A stretch of DNA of 32,507 nt from Acidimicrobiaceae bacterium UBA2093 (GCA_002331255.1 DCZD01000022.1:6345-38851), one strand, 5' to 3'; positions 23,807 to 31,534 are shown, numbered from the stretch's first letter. Numbers and translations are program-made. The notes: generated from the sequence alone by a model not told the origin.

Positions 23807-23836
23807 CGACGCAATTCAAACGCGACGCAATTCAAA
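23807..23836 (+). repeat. Tandem 14-bp direct repeat upstream of ilvE
   Basis: CGACGCAATTCAAA occurs at 23807-23820 and again at 23823-23836, a 16-bp period, 11 bp before the ilvE ATG. The second copy runs into the AAAAAGG ribosome site. It may be a simple duplication or a two-site operator. Confidence 0.8.
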
Positions 23837-23847
23837 AAGGTCACGCG

Positions 23848-24768
23848 ATGCCCACTCTGGTTCCTACGCCCAAAATCTGGATGAACGGCTCACTCGTCGA
23901 GTGGGACAAGGCCCAGGTTCACGTGCTTACCCACACGCTTCATTACGGCACCGGCGTGTTCGAAGGGATTCGCGCATACGAGACGCCCCAGGGTGCGGCG
24001 GTCTTCAGGCTCACCGAACACATCCAGCGTTTGCACAACAGCGCGAAAATCATGGGAATGGAAATTCCATACTCAGTCGACGAACTTGTTGCTGCCACCA
24101 AAGAAACGGTTGCATCGACGGGGTTGTCATCTTGTTATGTGCGCCCGATTGCCTATTACGGATACGGCGAAATGGGTCTCAACACCTTGCCGTGCAAAGT
24201 CGATGTCGCAATCGCATGCTGGCCGTGGGGCGCATACCTCGGTGACGATGCCCTCACAAAGGGTGTACGCATGAAAATCTCTTCGTGGACGCGTCTGGAC
24301 CACAACATGTTGCCGCCGGCATCCAAGACCGTTGCTAACTACGCAAACTCTTCACTTGCGAAAGTCGAGGCGTTGCGAGCGGGTTACGACGAAGCAATCC
24401 TTCTGAACCAGGCAGGACTCGTTAGCGAGTGCACCGGTGAGAACTTGTTCGTCGTGCGCGGTGGTCGAATTGTCACGCCACCCACGTCGGCTGGTGCTCT
24501 CGAAGGCATCACTCAGCACAGCGTGATGCGCATCGCGCGTGATCTGGGCCACGAGATTGTGGTCGACAACGTTGCGCGTAGTGATCTATATGTCGCCGAC
24601 GAGATCTTTTGCTGTGGTACGGCCGCTGAGGTCAGCGCCATCAACTCGGTTGACGACCGGTCCATCCCGTGCCCAGGCCCCGTCACGAAGGCCGTGGCCG
24701 AAATGTACGGCAGGGTCGTTCGCGGTCGCGAGGACCGCTACAAGGACTGGTGCGAGCTCGCCGTTTGA
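23848..24768 (+). CDS. ilvE: Branched-chain amino acid aminotransferase
   Basis: A PLP class IV transaminase, the final step for Leu, Ile and Val. The 306-aa protein has THTLHYGTGVFEGIRAY near the N-terminus, RPIAYYGYGEMGL, the ASKTVANYANSSLAKVEA region, the EAILLNQAGLVSECTGENLF signature and LEGITQHSVMRIARDLG. ATG 23848 has AAAAAGG 7 nt upstream. It sits between leuB and the Ile-leader/cimA unit. Confidence 0.94.
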   Translation: MPTLVPTPKIWMNGSLVEWDKAQVHVLTHTLHYGTGVFEGIRAYETPQGAAVFRLTEHIQRLHNSAKIMGMEIPYSVDELVAATKETVASTGLSSCYVRPIAYYGYGEMGLNTLPCKVDVAIACWPWGAYLGDDALTKGVRMKISSWTRLDHNMLPPASKTVANYANSSLAKVEALRAGYDEAILLNQAGLVSECTGENLFVVRGGRIVTPPTSAGALEGITQHSVMRIARDLGHEIVVDNVARSDLYVADEIFCCGTAAEVSAINSVDDRSIPCPGPVTKAVAEMYGRVVRGREDRYKDWCELAV

Positions 24769-24821
24769 GCCCGTTTTCCACAGAATTTCCCCAGCTCACC
24801 CCCAGTTTCTGCACGGACGTG

Positions 24822-24850
24822 TTGACGACGGAGAGATGCGGGGCGAGACT
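24822..24850 (+). promoter_or_regulatory. Promoter of the Ile leader-cimA unit
   Basis: -35 TTGACG (24822-24827), a 17-bp spacer and -10 GAGACT (24845-24850), ending 6 nt before the leader ATG 24857. The leader peptide is therefore probably translated from a leaderless transcript. Confidence 0.6.
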
Positions 24851-24856
24851 GTCCAC

Positions 24857-24919
24857 ATGATGACGACGACGGTTCTGGGCCTCGGTGCTGGGCTGTTCGC
24901 CGCCATCATTATTCGGTAG
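24857..24919 (+). CDS. Isoleucine-type leader peptide upstream of cimA (MMTTTVLGLGAGLFAAIIIR)
   Basis: A 20-codon ORF whose last codons before Arg-stop are ATC ATT ATT, three Ile codons in a row at 24905-24913. It also has one Val and three Leu codons earlier. It is followed at once by a perfect 10-bp hairpin and then a terminator with six T residues, 44 bp before cimA. The layout is that of a transcription attenuator that senses charged Ile-tRNA. Which ATG (24857 or 24860) is used does not change the logic. Confidence 0.82.
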   Translation: MMTTTVLGLGAGLFAAIIIR

Positions 24920-24942
24920 CGCACGTCGGTTGCGACGTGCGC
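24919..24942 (+). promoter_or_regulatory. Pause hairpin of the Ile leader
   Basis: GCGCACGTCG (24919-24928) and CGACGTGCGC (24933-24942) are perfect complements with a 4-nt loop, starting at the last base of the leader stop. A competing pairing is CGGTTG (24927-24932) with CAGCCG (24947-24952). It would break this hairpin and occupy part of the terminator's left arm, as an antiterminator should. Confidence 0.65.
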
Positions 24943-24949
24943 GAATCAG

Positions 24950-24972
24950 CCGCCCTTTGGGGGCGGTTTTTT
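24950..24972 (+). terminator. Attenuator terminator upstream of cimA
   Basis: CCGCCC (24950-24955) and GGGCGG (24961-24966) with a 5-nt loop, followed by six T residues (24967-24972), 44 bp before cimA ATG. Confidence 0.85.
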
Positions 24973-25016
24973 CGTTACCGACGCAGTCCGATGGTCAATG
25001 AAGATCCAGGTGACAT

Positions 25017-26612
25017 ATGACGACAACTCAGACTCAGAACGGCGACATGGTCGAAGTGTTCGACACCACCCTTCGCGACGGCATGCAAGTCGAGGGTGTG
25101 TCCGCGACCGTCGAGGACAAACTACGCATTGCCGAGCAACTCGACTTCCTCGGAGTCCACTACATCGAAGGTGGCTGGCCAGGTGCGAACCCTAAAGACG
25201 AAGAATTCTTCACTCGTGCAGCAACGGAATTGGATCTTTCGACATCGACGCTTGTCGCATTCGGATCAACTCGTCGGCCACGTGGCAAAGTCGATGATGA
25301 CGCGACCTTGCGTAACTTGCTCGCTGCTAACACATCGGCTGTATGCATTGTGGCGAAGTCATGGGATTATCACGTCACTTCAGCGTTGCAGACCACTCTC
25401 GATGAAGGCATTGCGATGGTCGGTGATTCAGTGCGGTTCCTTCATGAAAACGGTCGCCGAGTGCTCGTTGACCTCGAACACTTTTTCGATGGTTATAAGC
25501 GCAATGCGGAGTTCGCTTTACTAGTGGCTGAAGCTGCAGTCATGAACGGTGCGACGCACCTTGTCATGTGCGACACGAATGGTGGATCGCTACCGCATGA
25601 GGTTCACGACATCGTGGCGGCTGTTCGCGCTCATGTCGGCGTCGACGCAATACTCGGCATCCACTGTCACGATGACACCGGATGCGCAGTGGCCAATTCA
25701 ATGGCAGCTGTACGCGCTGGCGTGCGGCACGTGCAGGGTACGTTGAACGGTCTTGGTGAGCGCACGGGTAACACGAACCTCACCACGGTTATCCCGAACC
25801 TTGAGCTGAAAATGGGGCATGCATGCTTGCCAGCGGGGCACCTGTCGCGACTCACATCGGTCAGCAATCATGTTGCCGAGGTGTTGAACCGCCCGCTCAA
25901 CCCGCAAGCGCCTTATGTCGGTTCATCGGCATTCGCTCACAAGGCCGGGCTGCATGTCTCGGCGATCGCGCGGGCGAAGGACGCGTATGAGCATGTTGAC
26001 CCCGAGGTTGTTGGTAACGGCACACGTTTCGTCGTCTCGGAGATGGCCGGTCGTGCGACCATCCAGATGAAGGCCGAAGAGCTTGGTCTTCCAATGGACG
26101 GGCCCGCCGTCAACCAAGTGATCGATGATTTGAAGCGTCTCGAACACGAGGGTTATCACTTCGAGGCAGCCGATGCGTCGCTTGAGTTGCTCATGCGTCG
26201 TGCCGCGGGCTGGACGCAAGATTTGTTCCGTGTCGAATCGATGCGCGTGATCACCGACGAGACTATGAGCGGTGCGTTCACTACTGAAGCGACGGTGAAA
26301 GTGTGGGTAGGGGATCGTCGATACGTTCACACGTCGGAAGGAAATGGGCCCGTAAACGCAATCGACACAGCGCTACGAGCTGCGCTGCTCGAGCGGTTCC
26401 CGAGGTTGGCGCGGGTTCACCTCACTGACTACAAGGTGCGCATCCTCGACGGAGCCACTGCCACAGGGGCAGTCACCCGAGTATTGATTGACGCTACGAA
26501 TGGTGACCGTACGTGGACCACCATCGGCGTGTCACCCAACATCATCGAAGCATCGTGGCGCGCTCTGGAAGAGTCGCTCGTGTACGGCCTGTTGCACGAC
26601 ACTGAACTCTGA
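25017..26612 (+). CDS. cimA: (R)-citramalate synthase
   Basis: Condenses acetyl-CoA with pyruvate to citramalate, giving 2-oxobutanoate for isoleucine without threonine deaminase. The 531-aa protein starts MTTTQTQNG, with the active site VEVFDTTLRDGMQVEGV, the HCHDDTGCAVANSMAAVRAGV metal site, NGLGERTGNTNL and a C-terminal LeuA-type regulatory domain. The DTTLRDGMQ motif and AKSWDYHVTSAL are of the CimA group rather than LeuA or homocitrate synthase. ATG 25017 has AGGTG 4 nt upstream. Downstream steps use LeuCD and LeuB, both encoded in the window. Regulation is expected through the Ile attenuator just upstream. Confidence 0.94.
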   Translation: MTTTQTQNGDMVEVFDTTLRDGMQVEGVSATVEDKLRIAEQLDFLGVHYIEGGWPGANPKDEEFFTRAATELDLSTSTLVAFGSTRRPRGKVDDDATLRNLLAANTSAVCIVAKSWDYHVTSALQTTLDEGIAMVGDSVRFLHENGRRVLVDLEHFFDGYKRNAEFALLVAEAAVMNGATHLVMCDTNGGSLPHEVHDIVAAVRAHVGVDAILGIHCHDDTGCAVANSMAAVRAGVRHVQGTLNGLGERTGNTNLTTVIPNLELKMGHACLPAGHLSRLTSVSNHVAEVLNRPLNPQAPYVGSSAFAHKAGLHVSAIARAKDAYEHVDPEVVGNGTRFVVSEMAGRATIQMKAEELGLPMDGPAVNQVIDDLKRLEHEGYHFEAADASLELLMRRAAGWTQDLFRVESMRVITDETMSGAFTTEATVKVWVGDRRYVHTSEGNGPVNAIDTALRAALLERFPRLARVHLTDYKVRILDGATATGAVTRVLIDATNGDRTWTTIGVSPNIIEASWRALEESLVYGLLHDTEL

Positions 26613-26624
26613 CCACAGCACGCC

Positions 26625-26630
26625 TAGTCT
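26625..26630 (+). promoter_or_regulatory. Putative -10 box for the 26639 gene
   Basis: TAGTCT, 8 nt before ATG 26639, with no Shine-Dalgarno sequence. Confidence 0.45.
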
Positions 26631-26638
26631 TCAGGACT

Positions 26639-27163
26639 ATGGCAGCACCACGATTTGCGCCGGTTTCGCCGGTCGAAGACGTTCGTACATACGAATCACC
26701 TGAGCACGTACCCGACACGTGGCATCCGTCGCGTCCAGCCGACATCACTGGCCGACAGCCAGTAGGTCCGCGACTTGGTTATCAAGGCCCAGATCAGGGC
26801 TACGTTCTGACGTTGGCAAAGCACATGCGTTCACGTGTGGTGATGACCAACGGAGAGGACGTTGAAGATGCACTTCGGGGCTGCTCTCTCATTGCACTGC
26901 GTCGTGCATCGCTTTACGGTCGCGCACCGGTGATGGCAGACCTCGAGTTGGCGCTCACAATGTGGGGCTTTCTCGACACGAATGCACCCGCTGACCTGGT
27001 CGCTGTGCGCAAGCTTCACTTCGAAGGTGTACGAAACACGTTGCATCATTATGCGGAAGCACGCGAGCTCGCAGATCTCGTTCCTGAGGCCACGCTGCGC
27101 CTCACTCCTGATGCGGTCCGTACTCGCATGCCAGCTGACTGGCGAGCACTCACCGGCGCCTGA
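26639..27163 (+). CDS. Protein of unknown function paired with an acyl-CoA dehydrogenase
   Basis: A 174-aa soluble protein that I do not recognise. The first 55 residues are rich in Pro, Asp and Arg (SRPADITGRQPVGPRLG) and probably disordered. The rest looks helical and globular: GYVLTLAKHMRSRVVM, then EDVEDALRGCSLIALRRASLYGRAPVMADLELAL, then FEGVRNTLHHYAEARELADL. There is no signal peptide. It ends one base before the ATG of the acyl-CoA dehydrogenase (TGAcATG), so the two are almost certainly co-translated and may act together (inference). Confidence 0.7.
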   Translation: MAAPRFAPVSPVEDVRTYESPEHVPDTWHPSRPADITGRQPVGPRLGYQGPDQGYVLTLAKHMRSRVVMTNGEDVEDALRGCSLIALRRASLYGRAPVMADLELALTMWGFLDTNAPADLVAVRKLHFEGVRNTLHHYAEARELADLVPEATLRLTPDAVRTRMPADWRALTGA

Positions 27164-27164
27164 C

Positions 27165-28952
27165 ATGACCGTGTACAAGGCGCCACTTGGCGACATTGAA
27201 TTCGTGCTTCGACACTTCTGTCGCCTCGGTGACATCTCGCAGTTGCCAACATTCGCCGATGTCGACGTCTCGGTGGTGTCAGACATGCTGGAAGAAGCTG
27301 CCCGTTTTTTTGAGGAATCCTTCGCACCGTTGAACGTGATTGGTGACAAGGTCGGCTCGCATCGAAACGACGACGGAACTGTCACGACACCGCCCGGGTT
27401 CAAAGAGGCATACAAGGCCTATGTCGAGGCCGGTTGGGGAACGGTCGGATTCGAGCCTGGTTTCGGAGGCGGTGGTTTTCCGTGGATCGTGAACATTGCG
27501 ATTCAAGAGTTGATGAACTCGGCGAACATGGCGCTCACAATGGCGCCACTTCTGACTCAGGGCGCAATCGACGCCATCATGCACCACGGCGACGAGGTGC
27601 AGAAGATGACGTATCTGCCGAAGATGATTAGTGGTGAGTGGACAGGCACGATGAATCTCACCGAACCCGATGCCGGAAGTGACGTCGGAGCTGTTCGCAC
27701 GAAGGCAGTTCGCCAAAGTGACGGTACGTACCTCATCAGCGGCACGAAGATCTACATCACGTTCGGCCAGCACGACATGGCTGACAACATCATTCATCTT
27801 GTACTTGCGCGCACCCCTGATGCGCCAGCTGGTACGAAGGGCATCTCGTGTTTCATCGTGCCACAGCGACTCTTGAATGCCGATGGTTCGCTGGGTGCAG
27901 CAAACGACGTGACTTGTGTGAGCATCGAGCACAAGACCGGAATCAAAGCAAGTCCGACGTGCGTTCTCTCATACGGCGATAACGGTGGCGCAGTCGGCTA
28001 TCTGATTGGTGAAGAAAATCGCGGCATGACCTACATGTTCACGATGATGAATCAAGCTCGTATCGGGGTCGGCCTCGAAGGTCTTGCACTCATCGAGCGG
28101 GCATATCAACAAGCCCTCGAGTACTCGGTGCAACGACGTCAAGGTCGAGCACCCGGTTCTCAGGGCTCTGACAGCTCATCGATCATCGAACACCCCGATG
28201 TGAAGCGCATGTTGCTGACAATGAAGAGCACCATCGAAGCACTGCGACGCCTCATTTATTGGAATGCCGGGTGTCTCGATATCGCCAAGCATCACCCTGA
28301 CGCCGATGAGCGCGAGAAAGCCGCGGACATGGCGGCACTTCTGACGCCATTGTCGAAGGGTTGGGGTACCGACATGGCAGTGGAACTAACGGGCACCGCC
28401 GTTCAGATTCACGGTGGAATGGGGTTCGTCGAAGACACCGGAGTCGCCCAGCACTATCGCGATGCGCGTATCACCACCATCTACGAAGGCACGAACGGCA
28501 TACAAGCAATGGACCTTGTCGGTCGAAAGATTGGGCTGAAAGCCGGTGCAGTTGTCATGTCATTGTTCGATGAGATCGCATCCGTTGACGCCGAACTTGC
28601 TGCGCATGCTGACTTGGCACAGACCCGCAGTGAATTGACTACTGCATTGAACGCGGTGCGCGGAACAACTCAGTGGATCATGGAACATGCAGCCAACCCA
28701 CTCGACGTGCTGTCGGGAGCGACTCCGTATCTGCGGCAGATGTCGGTGCTCGTCGGTGGCTATTGCATGGCGCAGTCGGCGATACTGGCTCGCTCTGCGA
28801 CTGACTTGTCGCCAGATGTTGTCGCTGCCAAAGTCGGCACCGCGCGGTTCTTCTGTGAACAGTTGCTTCCGCAGGTGCACGGTCTAAGCGGTGCTGTCAT
28901 GGGTGACAGCGAGTTGTTGATGTCGTTCAGCGCCGACGCATTGTCGGTCTGA
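27165..28952 (+). CDS. Long-form acyl-CoA dehydrogenase (FadE5/DmdC-like)
   Basis: A flavoprotein that introduces a 2,3-double bond into an acyl-CoA. The 595-aa product is of the long class, with the typical N-terminus YKAPLGDIEFVLRHF, GTMNLTEPDAGSDVGAVRTKA, GTKIYITFGQHDMADN, an HKTGIKASPTCVLSYGD segment, GENRGM-like EENRGMTYMF, the IHGGMGFVEDTGVAQHYRDARI signature and the catalytic-region YEGTNGIQAMDLVGRK. Relatives include mycobacterial FadE5 and the DMSP-pathway DmdC, and sequence alone does not decide between substrates. The start ATG 27165 follows the stop of the upstream gene by one base; the frame's extension to 26982 lies within that gene. Confidence 0.93.
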   Translation: MTVYKAPLGDIEFVLRHFCRLGDISQLPTFADVDVSVVSDMLEEAARFFEESFAPLNVIGDKVGSHRNDDGTVTTPPGFKEAYKAYVEAGWGTVGFEPGFGGGGFPWIVNIAIQELMNSANMALTMAPLLTQGAIDAIMHHGDEVQKMTYLPKMISGEWTGTMNLTEPDAGSDVGAVRTKAVRQSDGTYLISGTKIYITFGQHDMADNIIHLVLARTPDAPAGTKGISCFIVPQRLLNADGSLGAANDVTCVSIEHKTGIKASPTCVLSYGDNGGAVGYLIGEENRGMTYMFTMMNQARIGVGLEGLALIERAYQQALEYSVQRRQGRAPGSQGSDSSSIIEHPDVKRMLLTMKSTIEALRRLIYWNAGCLDIAKHHPDADEREKAADMAALLTPLSKGWGTDMAVELTGTAVQIHGGMGFVEDTGVAQHYRDARITTIYEGTNGIQAMDLVGRKIGLKAGAVVMSLFDEIASVDAELAAHADLAQTRSELTTALNAVRGTTQWIMEHAANPLDVLSGATPYLRQMSVLVGGYCMAQSAILARSATDLSPDVVAAKVGTARFFCEQLLPQVHGLSGAVMGDSELLMSFSADALSV

Positions 28953-28955
28953 CAC

Positions 28956-29339
28956 TCACGCGTCGATTGCGTGACGCTTGAGGGCGCCGAGGTCGCAGAA
29001 CTCGAGTGCTGCCATATGGGTGGAAGCAAGCCGAACTTTTGGCGCGCGGTCAGCCTCAAATGCTTCTTGCCAGCGTGGAGCGCAAAGACACCACTGGTCG
29101 CCGTCGACAAGGCCTTTGAACCCGTACTGAGGCATTGGTGTGGAGAGATCGTTGCCCATTGACTTTGAGAATTCAAGAAACTCACTCGTCATGACCGCGC
29201 ATACGGCGTGCACGCCCGTGTCATCTCCGCCGACCTCGCAACACCCAGAGCGATAGAAGCCTGTGAGCGGGTCGAAACTGCATGACTGCAGGGGCTCGCC
29301 GAGCACGTTCAATTGTTCGGTGGCAGTGAACTCGGTCAT
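28956..29339 (-). CDS. DUF2237 family protein
   Basis: A 127-aa protein of a family with strongly conserved Cys/Trp motifs and no known function. Seen here: NVLGEPLQSCSFDPLTGFYR, SGCCEVGGDDTGVHAVCAVM, EFLEFSKSMGNDLSTP, DGDQWCLCAPRW and ASTHMAALEF. The Cys-rich pattern suggests metal binding or redox activity, which is unproven. ATG 29339 overlaps the stop of the VIT1-family gene as ATGA, so the two are coupled. It converges with the acyl-CoA dehydrogenase with only 3 bp between the stops. Confidence 0.88.
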   Translation of the reverse strand: MTEFTATEQLNVLGEPLQSCSFDPLTGFYRSGCCEVGGDDTGVHAVCAVMTSEFLEFSKSMGNDLSTPMPQYGFKGLVDGDQWCLCAPRWQEAFEADRAPKVRLASTHMAALEFCDLGALKRHAIDA

Positions 29340-30049
29340 GCGGAGACAGAAGTGTTGAGCATTGTTCCGATGAGATAGGTGGCGCCGCATGCGACAAGCA
29401 TGATGAGCACCTGTCGTATGGCTGATCGTGCGACAGGGCGTTCAGCACTTACCCCGATTGCGCCACCAACGAACGATGCTGCGATTCCGCCAATCACAAT
29501 CGAGGCGACGGCAGCTGCAGTTCCAGAGCCGATGAACCACGGCACGACCGGCAAGAGCGCGCCAACGACAAAACATAGGAACGAGATGGTCGCGGCAGAG
29601 ATCGCCGAGGGCATGTCATCGGGGTCGATTCCGAACTCCTCACGTGCGTGCACGATGAGGGCGAGCTCCGGCTTGGCCATTACTTCTTTCGCGGCTGACG
29701 CTGCCTGCTCTTTTGACATGCCGTGGCCTTCATAGAACGCAGCAAGTTCGCGTGTTTCAAACTCAGGGTTGTCCTTCAACTCTCGTCGCTCTGCCTCAAG
29801 CTCGCGTTCTACAAGTTCGTTCTGGGCAGAAACTGAGATCCATTCACCTGCGGCCATGCTCGCTGCACCGGCAACGGCCCCCGCGATGCCTGCGAGTCGA
29901 ACAACGGAAGATGACACCCCGCCACCTGCGAAACCGATGACCAGAGACACATTTGATGTCAGTCCGTCGCTGATGCCAAACACTGCCGCGCGGGCAAGTC
30001 CGCCAGATACTGAGCGGTGTCCGGGATGCGGATCTTTGGTGCGTGCCAC
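29336..30049 (-). CDS. VIT1/CCC1-family membrane protein (iron/manganese transporter-like)
   Basis: A 237-aa protein with five membrane segments. The first carries ARAAVFGISDGLTSNVSLVIGF and the second GAASMAAGEWISVSAQNEL, both family signatures. Next comes a charged cytoplasmic stretch of about 75 residues (EAERRELKDNPEFETRELAAFYEGHGMS), then three more segments. Relatives move Fe2+ or Mn2+ out of the cytosol. I place the start at GTG 30049 because TAGTTT lies 7 nt upstream; a GTG at 30079 would put that box inside the gene. The stop is coupled to the DUF2237 gene. Confidence 0.85.
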   Translation of the reverse strand: MARTKDPHPGHRSVSGGLARAAVFGISDGLTSNVSLVIGFAGGGVSSSVVRLAGIAGAVAGAASMAAGEWISVSAQNELVERELEAERRELKDNPEFETRELAAFYEGHGMSKEQAASAAKEVMAKPELALIVHAREEFGIDPDDMPSAISAATISFLCFVVGALLPVVPWFIGSGTAAAVASIVIGGIAASFVGGAIGVSAERPVARSAIRQVLIMLVACGATYLIGTMLNTSVSA

Positions 30050-30056
30050 AAGATTA

Positions 30057-30062
30057 AAACTA
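30057..30062 (-). promoter_or_regulatory. Putative -10 box for the VIT1-family gene
   Basis: TAGTTT on the minus strand, 7 nt before GTG 30049; the same hexamer precedes the TetR-family gene. Confidence 0.45.
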
Positions 30063-30104
30063 GCGGTCAGTTGACACACACTGCTTCGTCGTGAGCGACA
30101 CCAG

Positions 30105-30110
30105 TAGCCT
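30105..30110 (+). promoter_or_regulatory. Putative -10 box for gltX
   Basis: TAGCCT, 9 nt before ATG 30120; the same hexamer precedes greA. Confidence 0.45.
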
Positions 30111-30119
30111 TACGGAAGA

Positions 30120-31529
30120 ATGTCACAGACCCCGCGATATCGCTTCGCACCTTCTCCCACCGGTTTTTTCCATGTTGGGGGAGCACGTACTGCCCTTTAT
30201 AACTGGGCACTTGCTCAACGCGAAGGCGGTGTCTTTGTACTTCGTATCGAAGACACCGACGAATCACGGAACAGTCCTGAATGGACGTCGGGAATCATCG
30301 ACGCACTCGCATGGCTCGGCATCGACAGCACCTCGCCACAGTTCGAAGGGCCCTATTTTCAGTCGCAGAACGCGTCTTTGCATATTGCTGCAGCGCATCG
30401 CCTCTACGAATCGGGTCATGCGTACTGGTGTGACCTCACGCCAGAGCAGATCCAAGAGCGCGCCAAGGCCTCAGGAAAGCAGGGATACGACGGATATTCA
30501 CGGGACCGTGGTCTCGAGCCAGGTGCGGGGCGAGTATTGCGTTTTCGAGTTCCAGAAGGCACGACGGTCATTCGCGACTTGGTGCGCGGAGATGTCGAAT
30601 TCGAAAACAGCAGTATCGAAGACTTCGTGTTACTCCGCGGAAATGGCTCACCAATGTTTTTGTTGGCGAATGTCATTGATGACATTGAGATGCGCATCAC
30701 GAATGTGGTTCGCGCAGAAGAACACCTTCCCAACACTCCGAAACAGCAGATGTTGTGGCATTCCCTCGGGCATGAGCCGCCCGTGTGGGCACACGTTCCG
30801 GTTCTTGTCAATGAGCAGCGGAAGAAATTGTCGAAGCGCCGTGACAAGGTTGCACTCGAGCAATACAAGGACGAAGGAATCCTTGCTGAAGCGATGGTCA
30901 ATTACCTGATGACACTCGGATGGGCGCCACATGGCGACACCGAGATCGTGCCATGGTCAACGATTGTTGAACAGTTTCGACTGGAAGATGTGAACCACTC
31001 GCCAGCGTTCTTCGACGTGAAGAAGTTGCACGCATTCAACGGTGAATACATTCGTGCACTTTCAATCGCTGACTTCATCGCCACATGTCGGCCTTGGCTG
31101 ACCGCAGAGGACGTTCCATGGAATGCAGATCGCTACAACGAGGATGCCTTCATCAAGGTCGCCGAACTTGTGCAGACCAGAGTGGTCACGCTTAGTGAAG
31201 TTCCAGCGATGGTCGATTTCTTGTTTCTCGACACACCAATCATTGATGAACAAGCATTCGCAAAAACCTTCGCTGCCGAGTTTGCTGTACCTTTTCTTGA
31301 GCGATGCCGCGCCGCGTATGCGAGCATTGATTGGACGCACGATGCACTGAAATTGCATCTTGATGCACTTTCAGAGGAACTCGTCGTGAAACTCGGCAAG
31401 TTGCAGGCACCCCTCCGTGTCGCCGTCACGGGGCGAACCGTCGGGCCACCGTTGTTCGAGAGCCTTGAAGTCCTCGGACGTGAACGGACGCTGCGGCGCA
31501 TCAACGACGCTCTCTCCCGATCGGTCTGA
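30120..31529 (+). CDS. gltX: Glutamyl-tRNA synthetase
   Basis: Charges tRNA-Glu. The 469-aa class I synthetase has the HIGH-type motif APSPTGFFHVGGARTALYNW (here HVGG), RIEDTDESRN, the YWCDLTPEQIQ segment and the KMSKS-type loop KKLSKRRDKVALEQY. The C-terminal helical anticodon-binding domain is intact. Whether it also charges tRNA-Gln cannot be told from this window. A GGAAG lies too close to the ATG to be a good ribosome site, so I favour a leaderless start. Confidence 0.96.
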   Translation: MSQTPRYRFAPSPTGFFHVGGARTALYNWALAQREGGVFVLRIEDTDESRNSPEWTSGIIDALAWLGIDSTSPQFEGPYFQSQNASLHIAAAHRLYESGHAYWCDLTPEQIQERAKASGKQGYDGYSRDRGLEPGAGRVLRFRVPEGTTVIRDLVRGDVEFENSSIEDFVLLRGNGSPMFLLANVIDDIEMRITNVVRAEEHLPNTPKQQMLWHSLGHEPPVWAHVPVLVNEQRKKLSKRRDKVALEQYKDEGILAEAMVNYLMTLGWAPHGDTEIVPWSTIVEQFRLEDVNHSPAFFDVKKLHAFNGEYIRALSIADFIATCRPWLTAEDVPWNADRYNEDAFIKVAELVQTRVVTLSEVPAMVDFLFLDTPIIDEQAFAKTFAAEFAVPFLERCRAAYASIDWTHDALKLHLDALSEELVVKLGKLQAPLRVAVTGRTVGPPLFESLEVLGRERTLRRINDALSRSV

Positions 31530-31534
31530 ACACC

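Noticed and set aside
24539..24856. Plus-strand ORF overlapping the end of ilvE and running into the Ile leader
   Set aside because: The upstream part is an out-of-frame shadow of ilvE; only the last 20 codons, behind the promoter and before the attenuator, look translated.
30071..30076. TTGACA as -35 for gltX
   Set aside because: It is a perfect hexamer, but 28 bp separate it from the TAGCCT box and no better -10 lies at 16-19 bp.
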